The position numbers and the translations under genes are program-made. Positions 7,842 through 15,320 of a stretch of 32,844 nucleotides of DNA are shown in pieces; the first letter of the stretch is position 1; each line of letters starts with the position of its first letter. The stretch spans positions 1 to 32,844 of the forward strand of contig JRUP01000039.1 in the NCBI GenBank assembly GCA_000773965.1, in the 5' to 3' direction. The DNA is from Enterobacter cancerogenus. GTDB taxonomy: Bacteria; Pseudomonadota; Gammaproteobacteria; Enterobacterales; Enterobacteriaceae. The notes below the pieces were generated by a model. That model was not told where the DNA came from and did no database searches. It saw nothing but the letters and a program-made list of their open reading frames with translations.

Positions 7842-8152
7842 CAGATCAATCTCGGAACGTACCTGAAGCATTTCTGCGGTAATTTGTGGGCAAAACCCAC
7901 GTAATTTTCACGTAGCAGCCTCAGTATGCGGTGGCGCAGAGCCTCATCGATGCGATGCGTGCCGGGCTTTCCACGCCGTGCGTCGGTGAGACCGGCTGCA
8001 CCAGACTCGCGGTAGCGGTTCATCAGCCGCTGAACCTGACGCTCGGTAAGATCCAGCTGAGAGGCCGCATCGCGGCGACGCAGGCGTTTTTCTATAACAG
8101 CCTGAATGACGGAAAGACGGTGAAGTTCTTTGTTCGACATGGTCACCAGCAT
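7842..8152 (-). pseudogene. ISNCY-type transposase, N-terminal fragment with frameshift
   Basis: The frame from the ATG at 8152 (GGGAGA site upstream) reads MLVTMSNKELHRLSVIQAV, EKRLRRRDAASQLDLTERQVQRLMNRYRESG and LRENYV, which is the helix-turn-helix N-terminus of the ISNCY-family transposases. Near 7888-7891 one base appears to be missing: in the shifted frame the text continues F(C)PQITAEMLQVRSEIDL, matching the FGPTLAAEML continuation of those proteins. Homology stops at about 7842, five bases from the vapC stop. About 100 of the usual 400 or so residues remain and there is no DDE catalytic part, so it cannot encode an active transposase. Confidence 0.8.
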
Positions 8153-8220
8153 CAGCAGAGATCTCCCAGAAAAGGTGGCAAACGCGCCGCATCTGGGTGA
8201 CATTATGAACTAGCTAAAAA

Positions 8221-8233
8221 GTGACATTATCAA
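8221..8233 (-). repeat. Right terminal inverted repeat of the IS-like unit
   Basis: On the minus strand TTGATAATGTCAC, inverted relative to the left end at 7012-7024 with one mismatch; an inner ATGTCAC copy lies at 8197-8203. The transposase fragment begins 69 bases further in. Confidence 0.5.
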
Positions 8234-8468
8234 ATTGGACTCTCAATCAAAGTGCGCACAATCATGATTATGTTAAATTGAATGTTTTGATGCACTCCAC
8301 ATATCATGCTGGGCTTTTTGATGCTCACTTCTACGGCGCCAATTCTCGCTCATCAGATTTATTCCACAAATGCATAAAATTTTCTTTACTCAGCTTATGA
8401 CAGTTACATGAATCCTGTAATATCCCTATCCACTCTGCCCACCTTTTCAGCATGCACAAAGAGTATCA

Positions 8469-10016
8469 ATGCGTAAAAGTGTCCTCTCAGATAGCACCCC
8501 TCGTCTGCTAAAGACTTCTCTTGGAAGAAGTATGGCCGTATTTCTGCTTTCCATCAGTTTACTGGTGGTGGCTATTAATGCCCGGTCTCTTTGGCACTCC
8601 TGGCAGCAACACCTGACAGAAAAAGAAGAGGATGCACGCAATCTCTCGCTCTCATTAGCCAAACAAGCTGAAGATGCCTTTTTACAGGTTGATATTACCC
8701 TCGCGGATGCTGTGCGCCAGTTACGTCAAAACGGCAACAGCTTTGCTGCAACACCGCAGTTCCTGCATCAAATCAAGGACCAGCAGAGCAAACTGCCGCA
8801 GCTTCATGGATTGTTTGTTTACGACACCGAGGGACATTGGGTGGCTTCATCTGGCAACTTCACGCCAACCAATGCCAGTAACGCCGATCGTGATTACTTT
8901 GTCTGGCATCGGACGCATCCCAGTCTGGATATCCATATCAGTCATGTCATCCGCAGTCGCTCCACCGGTGATCTGGTGATTCCTGTTTCGGTACGCCTAA
9001 ATGATAATGCGGGGAATTTTGCTGGTGTCGCCCTTGCGACGGTCAAAGTGGATTATTTCCGGCAGTACTACAGCTACTACACGCTTGGCGATAAAGATGC
9101 GTTGGGATTGATCCTGGCGGATGCCACTGCCCTTTACATTCGCCCTTTTCCTGACTCTTATATTGGTCGGACCCTTTCCGGCAGCCCGCTGTTTCAAACC
9201 GAGCTTAAATCGGCGTCGAGCGGCAGCGCGACCTGGCGTTCGACGCTTGACGGTGTAGAACGTGTATTTGGTTACGCTCGACTGGAGCGTTATCCACTGA
9301 TCGTGACGGCAGGATATGACCGCGATCGGATTCGCATGGAGTGGATGGCGGCTAATTTGACCAATGTCTTGCTCAACATCGTGCTGTTAATAACCATTAC
9401 CGGCATGGGCGTCTTTGTATTGCGCCAGGTGGGTACCAATGTACGCAATCAAATTGAACTGACCCATGTTCGTGATGAACTGACCACCATCAACCACACG
9501 CTGCAATCCTTAGCATTGGTGGATGGCTTGACTGGCCTGGCAAACCGTCGTCAGTTTGATGCTCTACTGGAACAGGCGCTGCTTCGTTCTGAAAAGAATG
9601 GCGAACCGCTGTCGCTGGTGATGATCGATATCGATTATTTCAAGCGCTATAACGATACCTATGGGCACGTTGCTGGCGACGAGTGCTTGCAGGATGTAGG
9701 CCTGGCGCTAAAGGATAGCGTGCATTATCAAGGCGATATCGTGGCACGTTATGGCGGTGAAGAGTTTGCGATCATTCTGCCCAGCACCTCAGCTTTTGAT
9801 GCCAAAAAAGTGGCTGAGCGCGCGGTCAGATTTGTTGCAGAAACCGGCATTGCACATGAAAGCTCAGATGTTCCAGCTGGCGTAGTGACCATCAGCGCTG
9901 GCTACAGCACGCTGACGTCAACCGGTAAAACCGGCGAAGCAGACCAACTGAAACAGGAAGCCGATAAGGCCCTGTATCTAGCAAAGCGCAGCGGACGCAA
10001 TCAAATTAAGCCCTGA
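8469..10016 (+). CDS. Membrane diguanylate cyclase with periplasmic Cache sensor (GGEEF)
   Basis: 515-residue protein that should make cyclic di-GMP. Membrane segment at about residues 21-38 (MAVFLLSISLLVVAIN), a periplasmic dCache-type sensor of about 260 residues (LHGLFVYDTEGHWVASSG near 115, DRDYFVWHRTH near 140), a second membrane segment at about 300-320, a short coiled linker and a C-terminal GGDEF domain. The active site is GGEEF at 429-433, preceded by LTGLANRR and MIDIDYFKRYNDTYGH. The allosteric I-site RxxD is absent: the position reads YQGD, so product inhibition at that site is unlikely. No EAL domain is present. The ribosome site AAGAG is weak. It stands alone, convergent with the pita-bread gene 16 bases downstream. 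Confidence 0.93.
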   Translation: MRKSVLSDSTPRLLKTSLGRSMAVFLLSISLLVVAINARSLWHSWQQHLTEKEEDARNLSLSLAKQAEDAFLQVDITLADAVRQLRQNGNSFAATPQFLHQIKDQQSKLPQLHGLFVYDTEGHWVASSGNFTPTNASNADRDYFVWHRTHPSLDIHISHVIRSRSTGDLVIPVSVRLNDNAGNFAGVALATVKVDYFRQYYSYYTLGDKDALGLILADATALYIRPFPDSYIGRTLSGSPLFQTELKSASSGSATWRSTLDGVERVFGYARLERYPLIVTAGYDRDRIRMEWMAANLTNVLLNIVLLITITGMGVFVLRQVGTNVRNQIELTHVRDELTTINHTLQSLALVDGLTGLANRRQFDALLEQALLRSEKNGEPLSLVMIDIDYFKRYNDTYGHVAGDECLQDVGLALKDSVHYQGDIVARYGGEEFAIILPSTSAFDAKKVAERAVRFVAETGIAHESSDVPAGVVTISAGYSTLTSTGKTGEADQLKQEADKALYLAKRSGRNQIKP

Positions 10017-10032
10017 TGGATGCTAAACAGCG

Positions 10033-11427
10033 CTATTTCTCCACGCTAAGAGACAAGGTTTTAGCGAGCAAAAATGGCCTTAAATAGCCAACAGCATTGG
10101 ATAGCGGCAATACATCGGCATTGAGTTTAATGCCGATTTCATCGCGCAGGTAATCACGTCGACGTGTAATTCGCTGCCAAAGTTTCGGATACGCTTCAGC
10201 GATTTTAGCCTGAAGTGATGAATCGGCCAACGCAACACACTCTTCTGCGCTGACACCGTTATAGCCCGGTACCGATGGAATGATATCGAGCTGCAAGATC
10301 ATGCCACTTCTCAACAGTTCGCCGGAATGTGGGTAAACCGGCGATGACATCCACTCTTCATCAGCAACCAGATGGCCGGGATTAAGATGCCAGCCATATC
10401 GGGTTTTGGGCAGTACATTTTCGATCACGTCATAAAGCTCACCGCCAGACATACCCACGCGGATATTTTCCAGCCAGGCTACCTGTGCAGAGAAGTAGGG
10501 TTTAGCGATTCTGTCTAACCAATCTTTCTGATCCTCAGGCAGTTCTGCAGGACTGGCGATAACGAAAGCAGCTCTGCTGGACAAGCCACCTTTAAATCCT
10601 GTGGTCAGCGACAAAGGATCGCCATGCTGCACCTTTTTGTATGTTGGATAAAGGTTAGCATGATCGAAGCGGACGCCGGTGGCAGCGATAGAGACCACCG
10701 TATTGTATTGGCCTTCCGCCGTCAGAAGCGCGCCCAAATCAATTTCCCGCACTCCTACTTCCACCGCGTCCATCGCATTAAGAATACAGTTAGATGCCAG
10801 ATTGGCCCCATACTCATAATGCGCGATTTCATTGGCGTTGTTGGTCACTCTTGCACCGCCAGCGCCGCTAATAAATAAGTGCGCTGCATTTAACAGTTCA
10901 GCCTCTTTTTTCAGCGTGCGTTGCAACGCATCAACAATAAAATAAGGTACATCGAAATAGGCAGAACCATTGCCTGCGGCTGGGGTGAACATTTTCCATC
11001 CCACCAGGCCTACTTTACTTTTGTTACTCAAGCCGGCAGATGCCAGAAGGTTTTCAAGCGGTGTTTCATGATCCATTGGCTGGTTAGGCAGCGAAAACAA
11101 GGGGCAGTGAAGCAACGTGACAGGTACGCGTGAAAAGCGAGCCAGTTTGAGATTCTCATTCCCGAGAATAGCGGTGCATTCTCCACTGGCATCAAGGATC
11201 AACAGCCCCTCTTCAAAACGCGGGATGAACCCTGTTAAGTATTCAAAATTCCCGCCGTGTTCTTTGTCTGCATAAATGACCAGCGCATCAAAACCGCCGT
11301 CGACCATCCTTTGCATAACCTTATTTTTTCGCTCCAGCATAGTCTCGTCGGAGAGGAAAACAGGTTCAACCTGGGTAAATTTTATCGGTGCTTTAGTCGG
11401 GCCAAGCTGAATTGGGGGAGACATCAT
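10033..11427 (-). CDS. Pita-bread fold protein (M24/creatinase-like) lacking the first two metal ligands
   Basis: 464 residues with the two-domain layout of Xaa-Pro aminopeptidases and creatinases: an N-terminal creatinase_N-type domain (RKNKVMQRMVDGGFDALVIYAD, NFEYLTGFIPR, up to about 170) and a C-terminal pita-bread domain. In the latter GHL (His352) and SAEE (Glu395-396) correspond to later ligands, but the two aspartates that M24 metalloenzymes carry at the 'D-x-G' and 'D-x-T-R' positions read SLTTG (273-277) and GLSSR (281-285). Creatinase also lacks metal and uses a His in a GVxxDxAHN-like stretch; here GVRFDHANLYP has His256. The ATG at 11427 has a GAGGT site 8 bases upstream; the longer in-frame start at 11496 has none. 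Divergent from a TIM-barrel gene. Activity is unknown: peptidase, creatinase-like or non-catalytic. Confidence 0.75.
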   Translation of the reverse strand: MMSPPIQLGPTKAPIKFTQVEPVFLSDETMLERKNKVMQRMVDGGFDALVIYADKEHGGNFEYLTGFIPRFEEGLLILDASGECTAILGNENLKLARFSRVPVTLLHCPLFSLPNQPMDHETPLENLLASAGLSNKSKVGLVGWKMFTPAAGNGSAYFDVPYFIVDALQRTLKKEAELLNAAHLFISGAGGARVTNNANEIAHYEYGANLASNCILNAMDAVEVGVREIDLGALLTAEGQYNTVVSIAATGVRFDHANLYPTYKKVQHGDPLSLTTGFKGGLSSRAAFVIASPAELPEDQKDWLDRIAKPYFSAQVAWLENIRVGMSGGELYDVIENVLPKTRYGWHLNPGHLVADEEWMSSPVYPHSGELLRSGMILQLDIIPSVPGYNGVSAEECVALADSSLQAKIAEAYPKLWQRITRRRDYLRDEIGIKLNADVLPLSNAVGYLRPFLLAKTLSLSVEK

Positions 11428-11561
11428 GATGAATGACCTCAGGTTAACGTGTTGAAGGCTGGAGTGGCGGAAACTGATTGCCGCAGGATTAAGCAAGGTA
11501 GCACCTGTTGATTTTAATTGTGCACGGATAATGTCTTAACCGATTCCTTTCTCACTTCAGA

Positions 11562-11578
11562 CACACAAATTTTGTGTG
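11562..11578. promoter_or_regulatory. Perfect 17-base palindrome in the divergent promoter region
   Basis: CACACAAA-T-TTTGTGTG, perfect 8-bp arms, midway between the pita-bread gene and the TIM-barrel gene. Its location suggests an operator shared by both; no cognate regulator gene is adjacent. Confidence 0.45.
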
Positions 11579-11655
11579 AGGCCACCCTCAATTTCTTCAA
11601 TCAATGCTGGTTAAGCAAGAAGCACAAGGCGCAGAATGGAATATATAACCGTTAG

Positions 11656-11669
11656 TGAATATATATTCA
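11656..11669. promoter_or_regulatory. 14-base AT-rich palindrome upstream of the TIM-barrel gene
   Basis: TGAATATATATTCA, a perfect palindrome 51 bases before the start codon at 11721. It could be an operator or could overlap the -10 region (TATATT) of the promoter. Confidence 0.35.
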
Positions 11670-11720
11670 ATCCAACATTGTAGCGCCTCGAATTACCCTA
11701 ATCCCTAAGGAGAATGTCTT

Positions 11721-12713
11721 ATGAGTGGTTACACCTACCCGAAATTTGGTGCCGGTTTGTGGCATTTTGCTAACTACATAGATCGTTATGCCGTCGACGG
11801 ATACGGTCCGGCGCTCAGCACGCTAGACCAGATCAAACTGGCTGGCAGTGTTGAAGACTTATCGTATGTTGATGTGCCCTATCCCTTTACTGAAGGTGTT
11901 ACCGTTGCCCAGGTTAAAGAAGCCCTGGACCAGGCTGGGCTGAAAGCGATTGGCGTGACGCCTGAAATCTATCTGCGCCGCTTTTCTCGCGGTGCTTTTA
12001 CTAATCCTGATCCCGCACTGCGCAAACAGGCCTTTGACCTGATGCATGAAGCGGCCACAGTCGTGCGGGAATTGGGTGCCAATTATGTGAAAATCTGGCC
12101 GGGACAAGATGGATGGGATTATCCCTTCCAGGTTGATCATAAAAATCTTTGGAAACTGGCGGTTGATGGCATGAGCGAACTGGCGAGTGCCAATCCTGAT
12201 GTCAAATTTGCCATAGAGTATAAACCGCGTGAACCACGCGTTAAAATGACCTGGGATTCCGCTGCACGCACCTTACTGGGGATTGAAGATATTGGACTCG
12301 ATAACGTCGGCGTGTTGCTGGACTTTGGCCACGCGCTATTTGCCGGTGAATCACCAGCGGACTCAGCCCAGTTGATAATTGACCGCGGCAGGCTGTTCGG
12401 TATGGACGTGAATGACAACCTACGTGGCTGGGATGACGATCTCGTTGTTGGCACAGTTCACATGACAGAAATTTTTGAGTTCTTCTATGTGCTCAAAATC
12501 AATAATTGGGATGGCGTATGGCAGCTAGACCAATTCCCCTTCCGTGAAGACCATGTTGAAGCCGCCAATCTGTCGATTCGATTCCTGAAGCATATTTACC
12601 GTGCACTGGATAAGCTGGATATTGCCGCATTGCAAGCGGCGCAAAGTGAACAAAATCCACTCAGAGCCCAGAAAATCATTCAAAATGCGCTGTTAAGCAG
12701 TATTGAAGACTAG
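11721..12713 (+). CDS. Sugar isomerase/epimerase-like TIM-barrel protein (AP endonuclease 2 / xylose isomerase-like)
   Basis: 330-residue cytoplasmic TIM barrel of the xylose isomerase-like superfamily. Metal-site strands are readable: FAIEYKPREPR (Glu near 162), VGVLLDFGHALFAGE (Asp and His near 200), LFGMDVNDNLRGWDDD (Asp near 226-230) and GVWQLDQFPFRED near 270. The opening FGAGLWHFANYIDRYAVDGYG is like bacterial rhamnose- or xylose-isomerase-type proteins. Members interconvert aldose and ketose sugars or epimerise keto sugars; the substrate cannot be read here. AAGGAG ribosome site 8 bases before the ATG. Divergent from the pita-bread gene and followed by a stem-loop. Confidence 0.82.
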   Translation: MSGYTYPKFGAGLWHFANYIDRYAVDGYGPALSTLDQIKLAGSVEDLSYVDVPYPFTEGVTVAQVKEALDQAGLKAIGVTPEIYLRRFSRGAFTNPDPALRKQAFDLMHEAATVVRELGANYVKIWPGQDGWDYPFQVDHKNLWKLAVDGMSELASANPDVKFAIEYKPREPRVKMTWDSAARTLLGIEDIGLDNVGVLLDFGHALFAGESPADSAQLIIDRGRLFGMDVNDNLRGWDDDLVVGTVHMTEIFEFFYVLKINNWDGVWQLDQFPFREDHVEAANLSIRFLKHIYRALDKLDIAALQAAQSEQNPLRAQKIIQNALLSSIED

Positions 12714-12721
12714 CCCTGTAG

Positions 12722-12745
12722 TGCCCGGCACTTTTTTGCCGGGCA
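12722..12745 (+). terminator. Terminator-like stem-loop after the TIM-barrel gene
   Basis: TGCCCGGCA and TGCCGGGCA form a perfect 9-bp stem, six bases after the stop codon. The T-run lies in the loop rather than after the stem, so this is not a textbook intrinsic terminator. Confidence 0.5.
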
Positions 12746-12981
12746 ACCCTATTACCTCCGCTCGCCACCACCAAAATCAATAAATCCTGCTAATATGTAA
12801 ACCTGCTAAAATGTAGGGCTTCATCACATTTATCCCACCAATTAGTTCAATTCTTCGTTTAAGCCATATCCAATCAGCAAAACACATAAGTGGATCTAAA
12901 TTTTCATCTCAAAGTAATTCCATTGTTCATTTTTGTTTATTATATTAGCAATACTTTAACGTGGATGGGTTGAGGTATACC

Positions 12982-13785
12982 GTGTATTTATCAAGGAAAT
13001 CAGTTATTAGTAGTGCGATATCTGATGGCGTACTTAATAAGAGAACGCATAGAATCTGCAAAATACTTAATGATATTGATGACAGGATCAGCATTGCACC
13101 TGCCACCGGTTTTATAGAGTTTCTCAAGGGAATGGAAATGACCAACGGCGAGTATCGCCGCACTGGCATAGTTAAAGACAGCCGCTCTATTTTCCTCTAC
13201 AACGAAGGTCTGCTTAATCCTAACAGCACCCTATTCCTCGCGAGAAAAGAACAAGATATTTTGGGCACCATCAGCGTGATAGGCCGCCATGAAAACAACA
13301 TCCCTTGTGCCACGTTGTTTCGTGAAGAACTTGACGCGTTGCGCCTGGAACAACGCAAAGTGGTTGAGTTAGGCACCCTCTCAGTAAAACACCAATCAGA
13401 TAGCGACAATTTGGTGTTTATGCTTTATCTCAAGATCATGATTTACACCATATTTGTTGAAAAAGTGGATGATATATTCATTCAGGTTAAGGCAAATGTG
13501 GCCTCATTTTATGTGCGTAATTTCTTGTTCAAAAAGGTAGGAAAGAACAAGCTGCATCCGGATTACAGCAATCTTGAAGCCTCCCTACTACGTGTGGATG
13601 TAAAAAGCATTCGCGAAAAAATCTATGAGCAGAAGTGTTATGGCTCAAGGGGTTGGCTGCGCATCCTGAACGAACTTGGGTTGTTGAAGCAATATCGGGT
13701 TATCTCTCACCAATGCCGGCAGTGCTCTCGATTCACGCCAGATAAACGCGATGCTGAAGTCTATCAATACCTTTGTAATCTTTAA
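12982..13785 (+). CDS. GNAT-like acyltransferase resembling FeeM-type N-acyl amino acid synthases
   Basis: About 267 residues. The middle resembles the FeeM/autoinducer-synthase-like branch of the GNAT fold: LGTISVIGR (about 89-97), FREELDALRLEQRKVVELGTLSV (about 113-135), a helix with VFMLYLKIMIYTIF, then DDIFIQVKANVASFYVRNFLFKKVG (about 167-191), the strand-helix that packs against the acyl donor in these proteins. A C-terminal extension carries HQCRQC, a possible metal knuckle. These enzymes join a fatty acyl group to an amino-containing compound. The GTG at 12982 has a GAGGT site five bases upstream; an earlier in-frame GTG at 12961 has none. The gene and its upstream region are visibly AT-richer than neighbours, suggesting transfer. 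Family call is by motif memory. Confidence 0.6.
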   Translation: MYLSRKSVISSAISDGVLNKRTHRICKILNDIDDRISIAPATGFIEFLKGMEMTNGEYRRTGIVKDSRSIFLYNEGLLNPNSTLFLARKEQDILGTISVIGRHENNIPCATLFREELDALRLEQRKVVELGTLSVKHQSDSDNLVFMLYLKIMIYTIFVEKVDDIFIQVKANVASFYVRNFLFKKVGKNKLHPDYSNLEASLLRVDVKSIREKIYEQKCYGSRGWLRILNELGLLKQYRVISHQCRQCSRFTPDKRDAEVYQYLCNL

Positions 13786-14082
13786 CTGCCCCCCGGCGAA
13801 AACTCTTTAAATGCGCGCGATAAACTGCTGGTCAGCTTTAAACGATGCAGTGGCTTACTGATGCGCATTATTCTGTGACTTTATTGGATGTTGTAACTTA
13901 AGCAAGCAATCACCGAGCGGAACATTCCAAAAGTTTGCACCCGGTAGCATTTCTATTCTCTTATTAGAATGCTTCGCCCAAATTTTGTGATCCAGATGAA
14001 GGAATCGATTTTTAACGCGTTGACTAATTTCTAGCCTCATCTGAAAGTAATGTTACGCGCTCAGGGTCACAGCGAAAAATAT

Positions 14083-14096
14083 ACACAGCACTGTGT
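14083..14096. promoter_or_regulatory. Palindrome upstream of the sugar-binding protein gene, distal
   Basis: ACACAG-CA-CTGTGT, perfect 6-bp arms, 65 bases before the start codon. Candidate operator. Confidence 0.35.
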
Positions 14097-14113
14097 GTTG
14101 ATACGCAATTTAT

Positions 14114-14127
14114 TGCACCCGGGTGCA
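14114..14127. promoter_or_regulatory. Palindrome upstream of the sugar-binding protein gene, proximal
   Basis: TGCACCCGGGTGCA, a perfect 14-base palindrome 34 bases before the start codon, placed where a LacI- or GntR-type repressor would block the promoter. No such regulator gene is next to it. Confidence 0.45.
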
Positions 14128-14160
14128 CAAATACCCTATCCACCTTACAGAGATACAAAA

Positions 14161-15084
14161 ATGAATATAATCAAAGCAATAATAATCGCCTGTGGTTTAC
14201 TCAGTGTGTCTGTCGTGCAAGCTAAAACGTATATGGTGGGCGTTGCTCTGGCTAATCTGGATCTTAATTTTGTTTCAATCCTTCGCAGTCAAATGGAAAC
14301 GCAGTTGAAAGAGAAAGGATTGAATAGCCAGTTTGCCGATGCCAAAGGGGATGTTTCACTGCAAATCCAGCAGGTTGATGATTTTATTAATCAGGGTGCC
14401 GACGCGATTATCGTTAACCCGGTAGACACGCAAGGTGTTATGCCTGTGATTGCGGCAGCAAAGAAAGCCAACATCCCTCTTATTTTCGTCAACCGTAAAC
14501 CTGAAGTGCCCCTGAGCGGCAAGATGGCTTACGTTGGCTCCGACTCTGCTTTGAGTGGAAAAATGGAGATTGAAGCGCTGGCAAAACGCATGAACAACCA
14601 GGGGAACATCGCCATCCTGATGGGTTCACTTTCTACCGAGGAAGCGCGCCAACGCACTAAAGCCGTTGAAGATTATGTCAGCGCCCACCCAGGTCTCAAA
14701 GTCATTCAGAAGCAAACCGCTAACTGGCAACGCAATGAAGCCGTCGATAAAACCCTCTCGTGGTTACAGGATGGCAATTCGATCAACGCCATTGTTGCTA
14801 ACAATGATGAGATGGCAATTGGTGCGATTATGGCACTGGATCAGTTGAAGAAGAGCGATGTATTAGTGGCTGGCATTGATGGCACACCGGATGGTTTGCA
14901 GTTTATCAAGAATGGCAAAATGGCGGTGACCATTTTCCAGGATGCGAAAGGCCAGGCCATTGGCGCAGTTAATGTGGCAAGCGATATGCTGACCGGCAAG
15001 AAAACCGAAGCCTATAACTGGGTGCCCTATCAGACCGTCACAAAGGAAAATTACCAGGCGTTTACAGACAAGAATCAAAAATGA
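14161..15084 (+). CDS. Periplasmic sugar-binding protein, RbsB-like (Peripla_BP_4)
   Basis: 307-residue periplasmic binding protein of the ribose/galactose/inositol class. Signal peptide residues 1-21 (IIKAIIIACGLLSVSVVQA). The mature part shows the family core: VGVALANLDLNFVSILRSQM, DFINQGADAIIVNPVDTQGV (about 76-95), NIPLIFVNRKP, NAIVANNDEMAIGAIMAL (about 208-225) and VAGIDGTPDG (about 237-246). An in-frame ATG at 14050 exists but lies upstream of the palindromes and would bury the signal peptide, so the ATG at 14161 is chosen; its ribosome site is weak (AGAGA). No ATPase or permease gene of the RbsAC type is adjacent, so it is an orphan that either serves a distant transporter or a chemoreceptor. 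Next gene is a creatininase-family enzyme on the same strand. Confidence 0.9.
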   Translation: MNIIKAIIIACGLLSVSVVQAKTYMVGVALANLDLNFVSILRSQMETQLKEKGLNSQFADAKGDVSLQIQQVDDFINQGADAIIVNPVDTQGVMPVIAAAKKANIPLIFVNRKPEVPLSGKMAYVGSDSALSGKMEIEALAKRMNNQGNIAILMGSLSTEEARQRTKAVEDYVSAHPGLKVIQKQTANWQRNEAVDKTLSWLQDGNSINAIVANNDEMAIGAIMALDQLKKSDVLVAGIDGTPDGLQFIKNGKMAVTIFQDAKGQAIGAVNVASDMLTGKKTEAYNWVPYQTVTKENYQAFTDKNQK

Positions 15085-15091
15085 GACGGAA

Positions 15092-15110
15092 GGCGGCCCG
15101 CTGGGCCGCC
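15092..15110 (+). terminator. GC-rich stem-loop after the sugar-binding protein gene
   Basis: GGCGGCCC-gct-GGGCCGCC, a perfect 8-bp stem with a 3-base loop, eight bases after the stop. No T-run follows, so it may act in transcript stability or Rho-dependent ending instead. Confidence 0.5.
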
Positions 15111-15320
15111 GGGAATGACCTTCGCTTCCGCAGGCAGACTATATCCTGCTTCAGGGGCCTGATGATGACAGCAGCAAAGCAAAAACGTGTGCCGCTTTCA
15201 GTGATATTTTGAAGAGCACCTTGTCAGGAAGGATGACTTAAAGGCAACGATCAGTACGAATTTTGTTGCTTCCATTGCAGTGGCAACCCGCTATGTTGAG
15301 CTAAAAAAATGGAGGTTAAC

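Larger units (their letters stand above)
7012..8233. mobile_element. IS-like unit carrying vapBC and a truncated ISNCY-type transposase
   Basis: A 1222-base unit bounded by near-identical inverted ends: TTGCTAATGTCAC at 7012-7024 on the plus strand and TTGATAATGTCAC (minus strand) at 8221-8233, 12 of 13 matching. Each end is followed inward by a second ATGTCAC core (7044-7050; 8197-8203), 26 and 24 bases from the first. Inside are vapB, vapC and the N-terminal third of an ISNCY-type transposase gene reading inward from the right end. The rest of the transposase is missing where vapBC sits. No target-site duplication is visible. The end match is seen directly; that it once moved as one unit is inference. 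Confidence 0.5.
13786..14160. other. Intergenic region before the orphan sugar-binding protein
   Basis: 375 bases without a convincing gene. An antisense frame of 61 codons (13855-14040) has no ribosome site. The last 80 bases carry two perfect palindromes, described separately, and must hold the promoter of the binding-protein gene. Confidence 0.6.

Noticed and set aside
7145..8203. Single 352-codon minus-strand frame across vapBC and the transposase fragment
   Set aside because: Only the first 90 or so residues resemble a transposase; the rest is antisense to vapB and vapC, both convincing genes.
13855..14040. 61-codon minus-strand frame in the spacer before the sugar-binding gene
   Set aside because: No ribosome site, no recognisable family and no partner; the text looks somewhat protein-like, but the support is too weak to call a gene.
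14050..14160. Upstream in-frame start adding 37 residues to the sugar-binding protein
   Set aside because: It would cover both palindromes and place residues before an obvious signal peptide.
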